64,000 bases of DNA from Burkholderia sp. Bp9142 (GTDB taxonomy: Bacteria; Pseudomonadota; Gammaproteobacteria; Burkholderiales; Burkholderiaceae), in the NCBI RefSeq assembly GCF_003853415.1, contig NZ_QTPP01000007.1, forward strand, positions 180,987-244,986, given 5' to 3'. The position numbers and the translations under genes are program-made. The first letter of the stretch is position 1. Each line of letters starts with the position of its first letter. The notes beneath the pieces were generated by a model. That model did not search any database. It was given only the letters and a program-made list of their open reading frames with translations, and was not told the DNA's origin. Shown one piece after another: positions 25,941 to 35,114 of the stretch.

Positions 25941-26453
25941 TCAGAACAGGTTGCGGCGGTCGGGATCGTGCAGCGGGTCCGGCGTTTTCTGCGTGGTGCG
26001 CAGGATGCCCTGCGGGTCGAAGTAGAAGCTGTACATCATGTACCAGACGTTGTCCTCGAGATAGCGATAGGTCCACACCTCGCGTTTCATCAGCGGGAAG
26101 TAGGACGTCTCGACCGGGCGGCCGAAATTGACGAGCACGTCGGTCTTGGTCCACTTGCCGATTTCCGCGCGATAGAACTCGCTCGGCTGCAGCACCTGGC
26201 GTACGTTGACGATCCGGTGGGCCGCGTCGACGTCGGCCGCGACGGTGATCTCGCCCATCGGCTGGGTCGGCCACATCAGGCGCTTGCCGCCGCCGGGCAG
26301 GTCGTAGATCTCGCGCGGCGGGCCCATGCGCGCGACGATCGCCGACTCGTCCTGGCCGGCCTGGTATTGCTGCCACGGTTGCGCGCAGCCGGCGAGCAGT
26401 GCCGCCGCGCAGGCGGCCAGCACCGGCAGGCGCGCGGGAATGCGAATGCGCAT
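25941..26453 (-). CDS. Putative lipoprotein, BamE/SmpA-like
   Basis: A 170-residue lipoprotein. The signal peptide ends in LLAGC, with the lipidated cysteine at residue 23. The mature part has GQDESAIVARMGPPREIYDLPGG (about residues 33-55), which resembles the BamE/SmpA-OmlA fold motif where a short G-x-P segment follows a helix. A second similar turn (VLVNFGRPVETSYF) comes later, so two related repeats are likely. It ends in an aromatic-rich segment. Role unknown; probably anchored in the outer membrane because no Asp follows the cysteine. Confidence 0.75.
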   Translation of the reverse strand: MRIRIPARLPVLAACAAALLAGCAQPWQQYQAGQDESAIVARMGPPREIYDLPGGGKRLMWPTQPMGEITVAADVDAAHRIVNVRQVLQPSEFYRAEIGKWTKTDVLVNFGRPVETSYFPLMKREVWTYRYLEDNVWYMMYSFYFDPQGILRTTQKTPDPLHDPDRRNLF

Positions 26454-26643
26454 GGGATTCTCCAGAACTCACTGACCGTTCAGTTGTATCACGGACGGCG
26501 CGCGCCGGCGTATCGTGCCGAAAAAATCGGTGCGGATCGCCGGCGGTGTGCCGTCGGGGTTCGGTGTCGTGCCGCGCTTGCGGCCAGGCGCGCCCGCGGC
26601 CTATGATCCGCGCTTCTCGGGCAGATTGAAGGGCAGGTAGCCG

Positions 26644-27903
26644 ATGCAGCTGTGGAAACGGTGCGCGCTCGCATTGAGCGCCGGGTGGATGCTGGCGTCG
26701 TCCGCGTTCGCGGCGGGCGAGCCGGTGCGGATCGCGCTGATCGAAGGGATGTCGGGTCCGTTCGCGAATGCGGGCGCGGCGGTCGAGCGCAACCTGCGCT
26801 TCGGCGTCGAACGGGTCAATGCGGCAGGCGGCGTGAAACTGCGCGACGGCGCGCATCCGCTCGAACTCGCCGTGCTCGACAGCAAGGGCAGCCCGGAAGA
26901 GGCGCTCGTGCAATTGCGCGCGGCGGCGGACCGGCACATCGGTTTCGTCGCGCAGGGCAACAGTTCGGCGGTCGCGGCCGCGCTCGTCGCGGCGCTCGAC
27001 AAGCTGAACGCACGCAATCCGGACAGCCGGATGCTGTTCCTCAACTATTCGGCCGACGACCCTGCGCTGACCGGCGCGCGCTGCAGCTTCTGGCATTTCC
27101 GCTTCGACGCGCACGCGGGGCTGCGGATGGCCGCGCTGGCGGACGTGATGGCGCGCGACCGCGCGCTGCGCAAGGTCTACCTGCTGAACCAGGACTACAG
27201 CTTCGGCCACGACGTCAGTGCGCTGGCAAGGCAGGCGCTGGCCGAGCGGCGCCCCGACATCGCGATCGCCGGCGACGAGTTCCATCCGATCGGCCGTATC
27301 AAGGATTTCTCGCCGTACATCGCGAAGATCCGGGCGAGCGGCGCGGACGCCGTCGTGACCGGCAACTGGGGCAACGATCTCACGCTGCTCGTGAAGGCGG
27401 CGCGCGAGCAGGGGCTGAACGCGAAGTTCTACACGTTCTACGGCAACAGCCTCGGCGCGCCGGCGGCACTGGGCGACGCGGGCGTCGGGCGGGTGATCGC
27501 CGTCGCGGACTGGCATCCGAACGCGGGCGGCGCGAAGTCCGACGCGTTCTATCGTGCGTTCCGAACCCGTTTCCCGGCGGCCCAGGACGACTATCCGGTG
27601 CGGCGCATGAGCCTGATGATCGAGATGCTCGCGGCGGCGATGAATCGGGCCGGCTCGGCCGACCCTGTCGCGGTGGCGCGCGCGCTGGAGGGGCTGTCGT
27701 TCGACGACGGCTTCCACGCGTCGACGATGCGCGCACAGGATCACCAGTTGATCCAGCCCCTTTACGTGATGGCAATGGACAAGGCCGGCACGCCAAGCGT
27801 GCGCTTCGACAACGAGGGCTCGGGCTACGGCTTCCGGACGGTCCTCGCGGTGCCCGCGCAGCGCACGCAGATGCCGTCGACATGCTCGATGACGCGCCCG
27901 TGA
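26644..27903 (+). CDS. ABC transporter substrate-binding protein, Leu/Ile/Val type
   Basis: A 419-residue periplasmic binding protein (Peripla_BP_6 family). The signal peptide ends near AFA (residue 23), followed by VRIALIEGMSGPFANAGAAVERNLRFGVERVNAAGGV, the opening of LivJ-like proteins (quoted in parts). Cys and Trp in ARCSFWHFRFD and the VTGNWGNDLTLLVKA segment are typical of the branched-chain or amide subgroup. No permease or ATPase genes are adjacent, so it is an orphan. Ligand unknown. Confidence 0.85.
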   Translation: MQLWKRCALALSAGWMLASSAFAAGEPVRIALIEGMSGPFANAGAAVERNLRFGVERVNAAGGVKLRDGAHPLELAVLDSKGSPEEALVQLRAAADRHIGFVAQGNSSAVAAALVAALDKLNARNPDSRMLFLNYSADDPALTGARCSFWHFRFDAHAGLRMAALADVMARDRALRKVYLLNQDYSFGHDVSALARQALAERRPDIAIAGDEFHPIGRIKDFSPYIAKIRASGADAVVTGNWGNDLTLLVKAAREQGLNAKFYTFYGNSLGAPAALGDAGVGRVIAVADWHPNAGGAKSDAFYRAFRTRFPAAQDDYPVRRMSLMIEMLAAAMNRAGSADPVAVARALEGLSFDDGFHASTMRAQDHQLIQPLYVMAMDKAGTPSVRFDNEGSGYGFRTVLAVPAQRTQMPSTCSMTRP

Positions 27904-27935
27904 CAGGAGGCGGTAGGAACGGCGTGCAGTTGTGC

Positions 27936-27941
27936 TACAAT
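27936..27941 (+). promoter_or_regulatory. Candidate -10 box for rpsO
   Basis: TACAAT, about 80 bases before rpsO, with no good -35 at the usual spacing. It lies 33 bases past the stop of the binding protein gene. Confidence 0.4.
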
Positions 27942-28022
27942 GCCCGCCGGTTGTAAGTCACGGCACGGCCTTTCTTCCGTGTCCGCCTGTTCAGTTAGCA
28001 AGTAGGAAACCAAGGAAATCAC

Positions 28023-28292
28023 ATGTCTGTTGCAGATATCAAGAAGTCGGAAGTCGTTGCTCAGTTCGCCCGCGGTACCAACGACACGGGTTCGCCCGAA
28101 GTCCAGGTCGCACTGCTGACCGCACGTATCGTCGAACTGACGGGTCACTTCAAGACCCACGCGAAGGACCACCACAGCCGCCGCGGCCTGCTGCGCATGG
28201 TGAGCCGCCGCCGCAAGCTGCTCGACTACCTCAAGGGCAAGGATGCCGACCGTTACCGCGCGCTGATCGAGAAGCTGGGTCTGCGTAAGTAA
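28023..28292 (+). CDS. rpsO: 30S ribosomal protein S15
   Basis: An 89-residue primary 16S rRNA-binding protein needed early in 30S assembly. It matches S15 across its length, including [17 protein letters not shown] (about residues 20-36), [16 protein letters not shown] (about 42-57) and the basic [13 protein letters not shown] stretch. S15 genes are often autoregulated through the mRNA leader; no conclusive pseudoknot could be drawn here. pnp lies downstream, as in most proteobacteria. Confidence 0.98.
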   Translation: MSVADIKKSEVVAQFARGTNDTGSPEVQVALLTARIVELTGHFKTHAKDHHSRRGLLRMVSRRRKLLDYLKGKDADRYRALIEKLGLRK

Positions 28293-28315
28293 TCGAGGCG
28301 ATTGCCGCCAGCAAG

Positions 28316-28356
28316 ATGCCTGTGTCAGTCCGCTGATGCAGGCATTTTGTTTTTGC
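28316..28356 (+). terminator. Terminator or attenuator between rpsO and pnp
   Basis: ATGCCTG (28316-28322) pairs with CAGGCAT (28339-28345), with an inner TCAG/CTGA helix, followed by TTTTGTTTTT. It is a good intrinsic terminator 24 bases after rpsO, probably partial so that some transcripts continue into pnp. Confidence 0.75.
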
Positions 28357-28445
28357 GCGGTGCGTAGCGTCACGCGCACCGCAGGTTGTCCGGCACGTGG
28401 ATGCCGGGCTGCCGGAACGGCTGATGCCGGGGTCGGGATTTGTGT

Positions 28446-28484
28446 CATTCCAGCGCGCCGCTCGACGAGCGCCGCGCTGGAATG
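28446..28484 (+). other. pnp: Long hairpin in the pnp leader, candidate RNase III site
   Basis: A perfect 12-bp stem (28446-28457 with 28473-28484) continues inward as GCTC/GAGC, giving an almost unbroken rod about 100 bases before pnp. No T-run follows on the plus strand, so it is not a plus-strand terminator. In E. coli an RNase III-cleaved hairpin at this place mediates PNPase autoregulation; the same role is inferred here. Confidence 0.6.
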
Positions 28485-28583
28485 GCATAAAAAACACACC
28501 TTGCTCCGGGTGATTCGGTCGGGACGCCGCCGCGCGGGATGGCCCGGGCGGCGAATGAAATGAATGAGTTCAAAGGAGCAACC

Positions 28584-30731
28584 ATGTCCATGTTCAACAA
28601 GGTCGTGAAGGAATTCCAGTGGGGCCAGCACAAGGTGCGCCTCGAAACCGGTGAAGTCGCCCGCCAGGCGAGCGGTGCCGTGATCGTCGACGTGGAAGAC
28701 ACCGTCGTGCTGGCAACCGTCGTCGGCGCGAAGTCGGCGAAGCCGGGCCAGGATTTCTTCCCGCTGACCGTCGACTACCTCGAAAAGACCTACTCGGCCG
28801 GCAAGATCCCGGGCGGCTTCTTCCGTCGCGAAGGCCGTCCGTCGGAACACGAGACGCTGACGTCGCGCCTGATCGACCGTCCGCTGCGTCCGCTGTTCCC
28901 GGAAGGCTTCTACAACGAAGTGCAGGTCGTGATCCACGTGCTGTCCGTGAACCCGGAAATCCCGGCGGACATCCCCGCGCTGATCGGCGCGTCGGCCGCG
29001 CTCGCCGTGTCGGGCCTGCCGTTCAACGGCCCGGTCGGTGCCGCGCGCGTTGCGTACATCGACAATGCCTACGTGCTGAACCCGACGCGTGACCAGATCA
29101 AGGCATCGAGCCTCGACCTCGTCGTCGCCGGTACGGAGCGTGCCGTGCTGATGGTCGAGTCGGAAGCCGACCAGCTGACGGAAGACGTGATGCTGGGCGC
29201 CGTGGTGTTCGGCCACGAGCAGATGCAGACGGCGATCGACGCGATCCACGAACTCGTGCGCGAAGGCGGCAAGCCCGAGTGGGACTGGCAGCCGGCGCCG
29301 AAGAACGAAGCGCTGATCGCGCGCGTGACCGAACTGGCACAGAACGAACTGCTCGCTGCTTACCAGCTCCGCGACAAGCAGGCGCGCTCGACGAAGCTGA
29401 AGGAAGTCTACGCGGCGACCTCGGCGAAGCTCGAGGAAGACGCGCTGGCGGCCGGCACGGTCGCGGCCGACAAGGCCACCGTCGGCAACGTCCTGTTCGA
29501 CATCGAAGCGAAGATCGTCCGTTCGCAGATCCTGAACGGCGAGCCGCGCATCGACGGTCGCGACACGCGCACCGTGCGTCCGATCGAGATCCGTACCGGC
29601 GTGCTGCCGCGCACCCACGGTTCGGCGCTGTTCACGCGTGGCGAAACGCAGGCGCTCGTCGTCGCGACGCTCGGCACGAAGGGTGACGAGCAGATCATCG
29701 ACGCGCTCGAAGGCGAATACCGCGAGCGCTTCATGCTCCACTACAACATGCCCCCGTTCGCGACGGGCGAAACGGGCCGCGTCGGCTCGCCGAAGCGCCG
29801 CGAAATCGGTCACGGCCGCCTCGCGAAGCGTGCACTGGTCAAGTGCCTGCCGAGCGCCGACGAATTCGGCTACTCGATCCGCGTCGTGTCGGAAATCACC
29901 GAATCGAACGGTTCGTCGTCGATGGCATCGGTGTGCGGCGGCTGCCTCGCGCTGATGGACGCCGGCGTGCCGATGAAGGCGCACGTCGCGGGCATCGCGA
30001 TGGGCCTGATCCTCGAAGGCAACAAGTTCGCGGTGCTGACCGACATCCTCGGCGACGAGGATCACCTCGGCGACATGGACTTCAAGGTGGCCGGCACGGA
30101 GCAAGGCGTGACGGCGCTGCAGATGGACATCAAGATCCAGGGCATCACGAAGGAAATCATGCAGGTCGCGCTCGCGCAGGCGAAGGAAGGCCGCATGCAC
30201 ATCCTCGGCAAGATGACGTCGGCGGTCTCGGGTGCGAACACGCAGCTGTCGGAATTCGCGCCGCGCATGATCACGATCAAGATCAACCCGGAAAAGATCC
30301 GCGACGTGATCGGCAAGGGCGGTTCGGTGATCCGCGCGCTGACGGAAGAAACCGGCACGACCATCGACATCTCGGATGACGGCGTCGTGACGATCGCGAG
30401 CACGAGCAGCGAAGGCATGGCCGAAGCGAAGAAGCGCATCGAGAACATCACGGCCGAGATCGAAGTCGGCCAGGTGTACGAAGGCACGGTTCTGAAGCTG
30501 CTCGATTTCGGCGCGATCGTGAACCTGCTGCCGGGCAAGGACGGCCTGCTGCACATCTCGGAAATCGTCAACGAGCGTGTGAAGGACATCAACGACTACC
30601 TGAAGGAAGGCCAGCAAGTGAAGGTCAAGGTCATCCAGACGGACGAAAAGGGTCGCGTGCGTCTGTCGGCGAAGGCGCTGCTGAATGAAGCAGCGGCGGC
30701 GTCGCAGTCGGATACGCCGCCGCAGCAGTAA
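28584..30731 (+). CDS. pnp: Polynucleotide phosphorylase
   Basis: A 715-residue 3'-5' exoribonuclease of the RNA degradosome, working by phosphorolysis. Order: first RNase PH domain (about residues 12-145), helical linker (about 148-230), second RNase PH domain (about 310-460; [27 protein letters not shown], quoted in part), KH domain (about 553-610, with [19 protein letters not shown]) and S1 domain (about 620-690, with [20 protein letters not shown], quoted in part). The ATG at 28584 follows AAAGGAG. The C terminus ends in a short Gln-rich tail. Confidence 0.97.
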   Translation: MSMFNKVVKEFQWGQHKVRLETGEVARQASGAVIVDVEDTVVLATVVGAKSAKPGQDFFPLTVDYLEKTYSAGKIPGGFFRREGRPSEHETLTSRLIDRPLRPLFPEGFYNEVQVVIHVLSVNPEIPADIPALIGASAALAVSGLPFNGPVGAARVAYIDNAYVLNPTRDQIKASSLDLVVAGTERAVLMVESEADQLTEDVMLGAVVFGHEQMQTAIDAIHELVREGGKPEWDWQPAPKNEALIARVTELAQNELLAAYQLRDKQARSTKLKEVYAATSAKLEEDALAAGTVAADKATVGNVLFDIEAKIVRSQILNGEPRIDGRDTRTVRPIEIRTGVLPRTHGSALFTRGETQALVVATLGTKGDEQIIDALEGEYRERFMLHYNMPPFATGETGRVGSPKRREIGHGRLAKRALVKCLPSADEFGYSIRVVSEITESNGSSSMASVCGGCLALMDAGVPMKAHVAGIAMGLILEGNKFAVLTDILGDEDHLGDMDFKVAGTEQGVTALQMDIKIQGITKEIMQVALAQAKEGRMHILGKMTSAVSGANTQLSEFAPRMITIKINPEKIRDVIGKGGSVIRALTEETGTTIDISDDGVVTIASTSSEGMAEAKKRIENITAEIEVGQVYEGTVLKLLDFGAIVNLLPGKDGLLHISEIVNERVKDINDYLKEGQQVKVKVIQTDEKGRVRLSAKALLNEAAAASQSDTPPQQ

Positions 30732-30746
30732 GCGGGCAGGTGTGAG

Positions 30747-30784
30747 AACGGCCGGCAGTGCGAAAGCGCGCCGGCCGTTTTTTC
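30747..30784 (+). terminator. Intrinsic terminator after pnp
   Basis: AACGGCCGGC (30747-30756) pairs with GCCGGCCGTT (30770-30779), followed by a run of T to 30784. It lies 16 bases past the stop. Confidence 0.85.
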
Positions 30785-30873
30785 TGTAGCATCGTTGTGC
30801 GGCGCAGCAGCGCCGGCGAGGCGCCCGTGCCGCATCAGGGCGCGTCCCCGATTCCGATCCTGGAGCGACCACC

Positions 30874-31893
30874 ATGAAAGCCATCGAAATCACCGAATTC
30901 GGCGCCCCTGACGTGCTGAAGCTCGCGGAGCGTCCGCGCCCCGACCCGAAGCGCGGCGAAGTGCTGATCAAGGTGGCGGCTTCCGGCGTGAACCGGCCGG
31001 ACGTCTTCCAGCGCAAGGGCGCGTATGCGCCGCCGCCGGGCGCGTCGGATCTGCCGGGCCTCGAGGTCGCGGGCGAGATCGTCGGCGGCGACCTGTCGGA
31101 TGCCGCGCTGAACCCGTTCGGCCTGAAGCTCGGCGACCGCGTCTGCGCGCTGCTCGCGGGCGGTGGCTACGCCGAGTATGCGGTTGCGCCGCTGCCGCAA
31201 TGCCTGCCGGTGCCCGACGGGCTGACCGACATCGAAGCCGCGTCGTTGCCCGAAACGTTCTTCACCGTGTGGAGCAACGTGTTCGACCGCGCGCTGCTCG
31301 GTGCGGGCGAGGGCGGCGAGCAGGAAACCCTGCTCGTGCAGGGCGGCTCGAGCGGGATCGGCGTGACGGCGATCCAGATCGCGCACGCACTCGGCTTTCG
31401 CGTGTTCGCGACGGCCGGGAACGCCGACAAATGCCGCGCATGCGAGGCACTCGGTGCCGAGCGTGCGATCAACTACAAGACCGAGGACTTCGTCGAGGTC
31501 GTCAAGTCGCTGACGCACGATCGCGGCGTCGACGTGATCCTCGACATGGTCGCGGGCGCGTACGTGCCGCGCGAACTGTCCGCCCTCGCGGATGGCGGCC
31601 GCCTCGTGCTGATCGCGCTGCTCGGCGGCGCGAAGGCCGAGGTCAACCTGAACGAGATCCTGCGCCGCCGGCTGACGGTGACGGGCTCGACGCTGCGTCC
31701 GCGTCCGGTCGAGTTCAAGGCGCGCATCGCCGCGCAGCTGAAGGCGCGCGTGTGGCCGCTGCTCGCGGAAGGCCGCATCAAGCCCGTCATCTACCGCGTG
31801 CTGCCGGCCGGCGACGCCGCTCAGGCGCATGCGCTGATGGAAAGCGGCGAGCACATCGGCAAGATCGTGCTCGATTGGGGTACGACCGCCTGA
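30874..31893 (+). CDS. NAD(P)H-quinone oxidoreductase, PIG3/QOR type
   Basis: A 339-residue member of the MDR superfamily without the structural zinc site. It has an N-terminal GroES-like domain (MKAIEITEFGAPDVLKL; SGVNRPDVFQRKG) and a Rossmann domain with VQGGSSGIGVTAIQIAHALG (about residues 152-171). The GSTLRPRPVEFKA segment (about 270-282) is typical of the PIG3 quinone reductase group. It reduces quinones or small carbonyl compounds using NADPH. GGAG precedes the ATG. It is separated from pnp by a terminator and from tpiA by a promoter. Confidence 0.88.
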   Translation: MKAIEITEFGAPDVLKLAERPRPDPKRGEVLIKVAASGVNRPDVFQRKGAYAPPPGASDLPGLEVAGEIVGGDLSDAALNPFGLKLGDRVCALLAGGGYAEYAVAPLPQCLPVPDGLTDIEAASLPETFFTVWSNVFDRALLGAGEGGEQETLLVQGGSSGIGVTAIQIAHALGFRVFATAGNADKCRACEALGAERAINYKTEDFVEVVKSLTHDRGVDVILDMVAGAYVPRELSALADGGRLVLIALLGGAKAEVNLNEILRRRLTVTGSTLRPRPVEFKARIAAQLKARVWPLLAEGRIKPVIYRVLPAGDAAQAHALMESGEHIGKIVLDWGTTA

Positions 31894-31925
31894 CGGTCCG
31901 TGCGGCCGGACTTGACATGTGTGGT

Positions 31926-31955
31926 TTGACCGGTTCAAGCCGTGCGCAGTAAAAT
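31926..31955 (+). promoter_or_regulatory. Promoter of tpiA
   Basis: TTGACC (31926-31931), 18 bases, then TAAAAT (31950-31955). The start site falls near 31962, about 60 bases before tpiA. Confidence 0.6.
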
Positions 31956-32023
31956 CGCGGGTTTGCTTCGCCAGATCCAACCTGACGGCCGGTTTCCGGC
32001 ACGTCGATGACGAGACAGACACG

Positions 32024-32779
32024 ATGTCGAAACAACGAACAAAGCGAGTGATCGGCAACTGGAAGATGCACGGCCGGCTGGCCGGCAACCAGGCGTTGCT
32101 GAACGAAGTGGTGCAGGGCGCGGGCGCGGTGCCGGCCGAAACGTCGGTCGGCGTGTGCGTGCCGTTCCCGTACCTCGCGCAGGTTCAGGCGCAGCTCGCC
32201 GGCGGCCGCGTCGCGTTCGGCGCGCAGGACGTGTCCGCGCACGAGCAGGGCGCGTTCACCGGTGAGGTCGCGGCCGCGATGGTGGCGGAGTTCGGCGCGC
32301 ATTATACGATCGTCGGTCACTCGGAGCGTCGCGCGTATCACGGCGAACGCAACGAGACCGTCGCTGCGAAGACGCAGCGCGCGCTCGCGGCAGGCCTCAC
32401 GCCCGTCGTGTGCGTCGGCGAAACGCTCGACGAGCGTGAAGCGGGCTCGACCGAGCAGGTGGTCGGTGCGCAGCTCGACGCCGTGCTGGCCGTGCTGACG
32501 GTTGACGAAGCGGCGCGCATCGTCGTCGCGTACGAGCCGGTCTGGGCGATCGGCACGGGCAAGAGCGCGACGTCGGCGCAGGCGCAGGATGTCCATGCGT
32601 TCCTGCGTGCGCGTCTCGCGGCGAAGGGGGCGGCGGACGTGTCGGTGCTGTACGGCGGCAGCGTGAAGCCGGACAACGCGGAAGAGCTGTTCGCGCAGCC
32701 GGACATCGACGGCGGCCTGATTGGCGGCGCGTCGCTGAAGGCGGAAGATTTCCTGGCGATCTGCCGGGCCGCGCGTTGA
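32024..32779 (+). CDS. tpiA: Triosephosphate isomerase
   Basis: A 251-residue TIM barrel that interconverts dihydroxyacetone phosphate and glyceraldehyde 3-phosphate. Active-site elements are complete: GNWKMHG (Asn and Lys), VGHSERR (His), [12 protein letters not shown] (Glu and loop 6) and YGGSVKPDN. The ATG at 32024 gives the normal length. It is followed by secG after 72 bases, an arrangement conserved in beta-proteobacteria. Confidence 0.97.
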   Translation: MSKQRTKRVIGNWKMHGRLAGNQALLNEVVQGAGAVPAETSVGVCVPFPYLAQVQAQLAGGRVAFGAQDVSAHEQGAFTGEVAAAMVAEFGAHYTIVGHSERRAYHGERNETVAAKTQRALAAGLTPVVCVGETLDEREAGSTEQVVGAQLDAVLAVLTVDEAARIVVAYEPVWAIGTGKSATSAQAQDVHAFLRARLAAKGAADVSVLYGGSVKPDNAEELFAQPDIDGGLIGGASLKAEDFLAICRAAR

Positions 32780-32851
32780 GCGGTCCGGGATCGAATTGAA
32801 CCATGACGGCGGCCGGTCGGTCCGGTCGCCTGATCCAATCGGGTGGGTGTG

Positions 32852-33229
32852 ATGCTGTTATTCAAGACGCTGATTATTGTCGTGCAGGTGCTGTCTGCAC
32901 TCGGTGTGATCGGGCTCGTGCTGCTGCAGCACGGCAAGGGTGCCGACATGGGCGCCGCCTTCGGCAGCGGCGCGTCGGGCAGCCTGTTCGGCGCGACGGG
33001 CTCGGCGAACTTCCTGTCGCGCACGACGGGCATTCTCGCGACGATCTTCTTCGTCGCGACGCTCGCGCTGACGTACCTCGGCTCGTACAAGTCGACGCCG
33101 TCGGCAGGCGTGCTCGGTGCGGCAGCGACCGCGCCGGCATCGGCGCCCGCGGCGTCGGCTCCGGCCGTCGCAGCGTCCGCTGCCGCGGGTTCGGCCGCGA
33201 GTGCGCCGGGCCAGGATGTCCCGAAATAA
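32852..33229 (+). CDS. secG: Preprotein translocase subunit SecG
   Basis: A 125-residue membrane subunit of the SecYEG channel. Two helices (about residues 4-24 and 52-73) flank the conserved loop LLQHGKGADMGAAFGSGASG and FLSRTTGILATIFF. The C-terminal 45 residues are almost entirely Ala, Ser and Pro, a low-complexity tail often seen in this genus. Two in-frame GTG codons (32843, 32849) just upstream are possible starts; the ATG at 32852 is preferred because a GGGTGGG lies before it. Confidence 0.92.
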   Translation: MLLFKTLIIVVQVLSALGVIGLVLLQHGKGADMGAAFGSGASGSLFGATGSANFLSRTTGILATIFFVATLALTYLGSYKSTPSAGVLGAAATAPASAPAASAPAVAASAAAGSAASAPGQDVPK

Positions 33230-33255
33230 AAAGCCCAATTTTTTGCGTTTGTGCG

Positions 33256-33284
33256 TTGAACAAATCTGGAACTCGGGTTAGAAT
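33256..33284 (+). promoter_or_regulatory. Promoter of tRNA-Leu
   Basis: TTGAAC (33256-33261), 17 bases, TAGAAT (33279-33284), about 57 bases before the tRNA. Confidence 0.65.
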
Positions 33285-33340
33285 TTAATTCTTGAAGCGA
33301 TTCGCGGGAAACGAGCAGTACAACCCGAGTTGCATGCAGT

Positions 33341-33425
33341 GCCGACGTGGTGAAATTGGTAGACACGCTATCTTGAGGGGGTAGTGGCGAAAGCTGTGCG
33401 AGTTCGAGTCTCGCCGTCGGCACCA
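33341..33425 (+). tRNA. tRNA-Leu (anticodon GAG)
   Basis: An 85-base class II tRNA with a 7-bp acceptor stem (GCCGACG 33341-33347 with CGTCGGC 33415-33421), discriminator A and encoded CCA (33423-33425). The anticodon stem CTATC/GGTAG (33368-33372 with 33380-33384) presents GAG at 33375-33377, reading CUC and CUU. A long variable arm and the T loop GTTCGAGTC are present. Confidence 0.97.
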
Positions 33426-33434
33426 AAGTTACTC

Positions 33435-33466
33435 AATGCCAGCCGCTTCTAGTGGCTGGCATTTTT
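33435..33466 (+). terminator. Terminator after tRNA-Leu
   Basis: AATGCCAGCC (33435-33444) pairs with GGCTGGCATT (33453-33462), followed by TTT. It ends the tRNA transcript ahead of nuoA. Confidence 0.85.
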
Positions 33467-33578
33467 CATTTGTGGGGTCCGCTTGCGATTGTCTTGCGAT
33501 CGCCTGCACTCCGAAATGATTCCTTCCGCCGGAAGTGGTATTCTCCGGACGCTCAGAACCAACCGATAGAGGATTGCC

Positions 33579-33938
33579 TTGAACCTCGCAGCCTATTACC
33601 CCGTCTTGTTGTTCCTCCTCGTGGGCACTGGTTTAGGTATAGCGCTGGTCAGCATCGGCAAGCTCCTTGGTCCCAACAAGCCGGACGTCGAGAAGAACGC
33701 ACCGTACGAGTGCGGCTTCGAAGCCTTTGAAGACGCCCGGATGAAATTCGACGTCCGGTACTACCTCGTCGCCATCCTGTTCATCATCTTCGATCTCGAG
33801 ACCGCGTTCCTGTTTCCGTGGGGCGTCGCGCTCCGGGACATCGGCTGGCCGGGTTTCATCGCAATGATGATTTTTCTGCTCGAATTCCTGCTGGGCTTTG
33901 CCTATATCTGGAAGAAAGGCGGTCTCGACTGGGAGTGA
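33579..33938 (+). CDS. nuoA: NADH-quinone oxidoreductase subunit A
   Basis: A 119-residue membrane subunit of complex I with three helices. The loop after helix 1 has the conserved [21 protein letters not shown] (quoted to show Cys and acidic residues), and the second helix holds [11 protein letters not shown]. The start is a TTG at 33579 preceded by GAGGA; no ATG is in frame near the expected N terminus. It is the first gene of the 14-gene nuo operon. A TATTCT at 33539-33544 may be the -10 element. Confidence 0.95.
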
Positions 33939-34000
33939 TGGGTTAATCGCCGGTTTGCATGGGCGGCCACGCTGGGCCGCTCGTCTGGAGTGGAAAGCAA

Positions 34001-34480
34001 ATGAGTATCGAAGGGGTCTTGAAGGAAGGGTTTGTCACCACGACGGCTGACAAGCTGATCAACTGGACGCGTACCGGCTCGCTGTGGCCGATGACGTTCG
34101 GGCTCGCGTGTTGCGCCGTCGAGATGATGCATGCGGGCGCGGCCCGTTATGACCTGGACCGGTTCGGGGTCGTGTTCCGTCCGAGCCCGCGTCAATCGGA
34201 CGTGATGATCGTCGCCGGCACGCTGTGCAACAAGATGGCGCCCGCGCTGCGCCGCGTGTACGACCAGATGGCCGAGCCGCGCTGGGTGATCTCGATGGGG
34301 TCGTGCGCGAACGGTGGTGGCTACTACCATTACTCGTACTCGGTGGTCCGCGGTTGCGACCGGATCGTGCCGGTCGACGTCTACGTGCCGGGCTGTCCGC
34401 CCACGGCCGAGGCGCTGGTCTACGGCGTGATCCAGCTTCAGGCGAAGATCCGCCGCACCAATACCATCGCCCGTCAATAA
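34001..34480 (+). CDS. nuoB: NADH-quinone oxidoreductase subunit B
   Basis: A 159-residue subunit that carries iron-sulfur cluster N2, the last electron donor to quinone. Ligands are the tandem C37-C38, then C102 ([18 protein letters not shown]) and C132 ([11 protein letters not shown]). The ATG at 34001 is used because GGAG stands upstream and the in-frame start at 33959 would add a nonconserved stretch. It is followed by nuoC after 22 bases. Confidence 0.97.
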   Translation: MSIEGVLKEGFVTTTADKLINWTRTGSLWPMTFGLACCAVEMMHAGAARYDLDRFGVVFRPSPRQSDVMIVAGTLCNKMAPALRRVYDQMAEPRWVISMGSCANGGGYYHYSYSVVRGCDRIVPVDVYVPGCPPTAEALVYGVIQLQAKIRRTNTIARQ

Positions 34481-34502
34481 AGCCCCCGAGCGTCCCCTCA
34501 AT

Positions 34503-35105
34503 ATGGCAAGCAAAATCGAGACCCTCAAGGCAAACCTCGAAGCCGCGCTCGGCGCGCGCGTGGTGAGCCTCACCGAAGCGATCGGTGAACTGACGCTCGT
34601 CGTGAAGGCGAGCGATTACCTCGAAGTCGCAAAGACGCTGCGCGACGATCCGAAGCTCCGTTTCGAGCAGCTGATCGACCTCTGCGGCGTCGACTACCAG
34701 ACCTACGGCGACGGTGCCTACGACGGCCCGCGTTTCGCGGCCGTGTCGCAGCTGCTGTCGGTCACGAACAACTGGCGCCTGCGCCTGCGCGTGTTCGCGC
34801 CGGACGACGATCTGCCGATCGTGGCGTCGCTCGTCGACATCTGGACTTCCGCAAACTGGTACGAGCGCGAAGCGTTCGACCTGTACGGCCTCGTGTTCGA
34901 GGGTCACCCCGACCTGCGCCGCATCCTCACCGACTACGGCTTCATCGGCCACCCGTTCCGCAAGGACTTCCCGGTGTCGGGCTATGTCGAAATGCGTTAC
35001 GACCCGGAAGAGAAGCGGGTCGTCTACCAGCCGGTGACGATCGAGCCGCGCGAAATCACGCCGCGCGTGATCCGCGAGGATCGCTATGGCGGTCTGAAAC
35101 ATTAA
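34503..35105 (+). CDS. nuoC: NADH-quinone oxidoreductase subunit C
   Basis: A 200-residue hydrophilic subunit of the 30-kDa type, forming part of the connecting module between NADH dehydrogenase and the membrane arm. The family signature [31 protein letters not shown] is at about residues 118-148 (quoted in part). NuoC and NuoD are separate genes here, unlike the fused nuoCD of E. coli. It is followed by nuoD after 9 bases. Confidence 0.97.
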   Translation: MASKIETLKANLEAALGARVVSLTEAIGELTLVVKASDYLEVAKTLRDDPKLRFEQLIDLCGVDYQTYGDGAYDGPRFAAVSQLLSVTNNWRLRLRVFAPDDDLPIVASLVDIWTSANWYEREAFDLYGLVFEGHPDLRRILTDYGFIGHPFRKDFPVSGYVEMRYDPEEKRVVYQPVTIEPREITPRVIREDRYGGLKH

Positions 35106-35114
35106 GGGGGCGTC

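Noticed and set aside
28446..28484. The rpsO-pnp rod hairpin as an intrinsic terminator
   Set aside because: On the plus strand no T-run follows the stem (the sequence is GCATAAAAAAC), so a processing role is more likely.
31912..31955. TTGACA at 31912 as -35 of the tpiA promoter
   Set aside because: The distance to TAAAAT is 32 bases. The TTGACC at 31926 with an 18-base spacer is the better partner.
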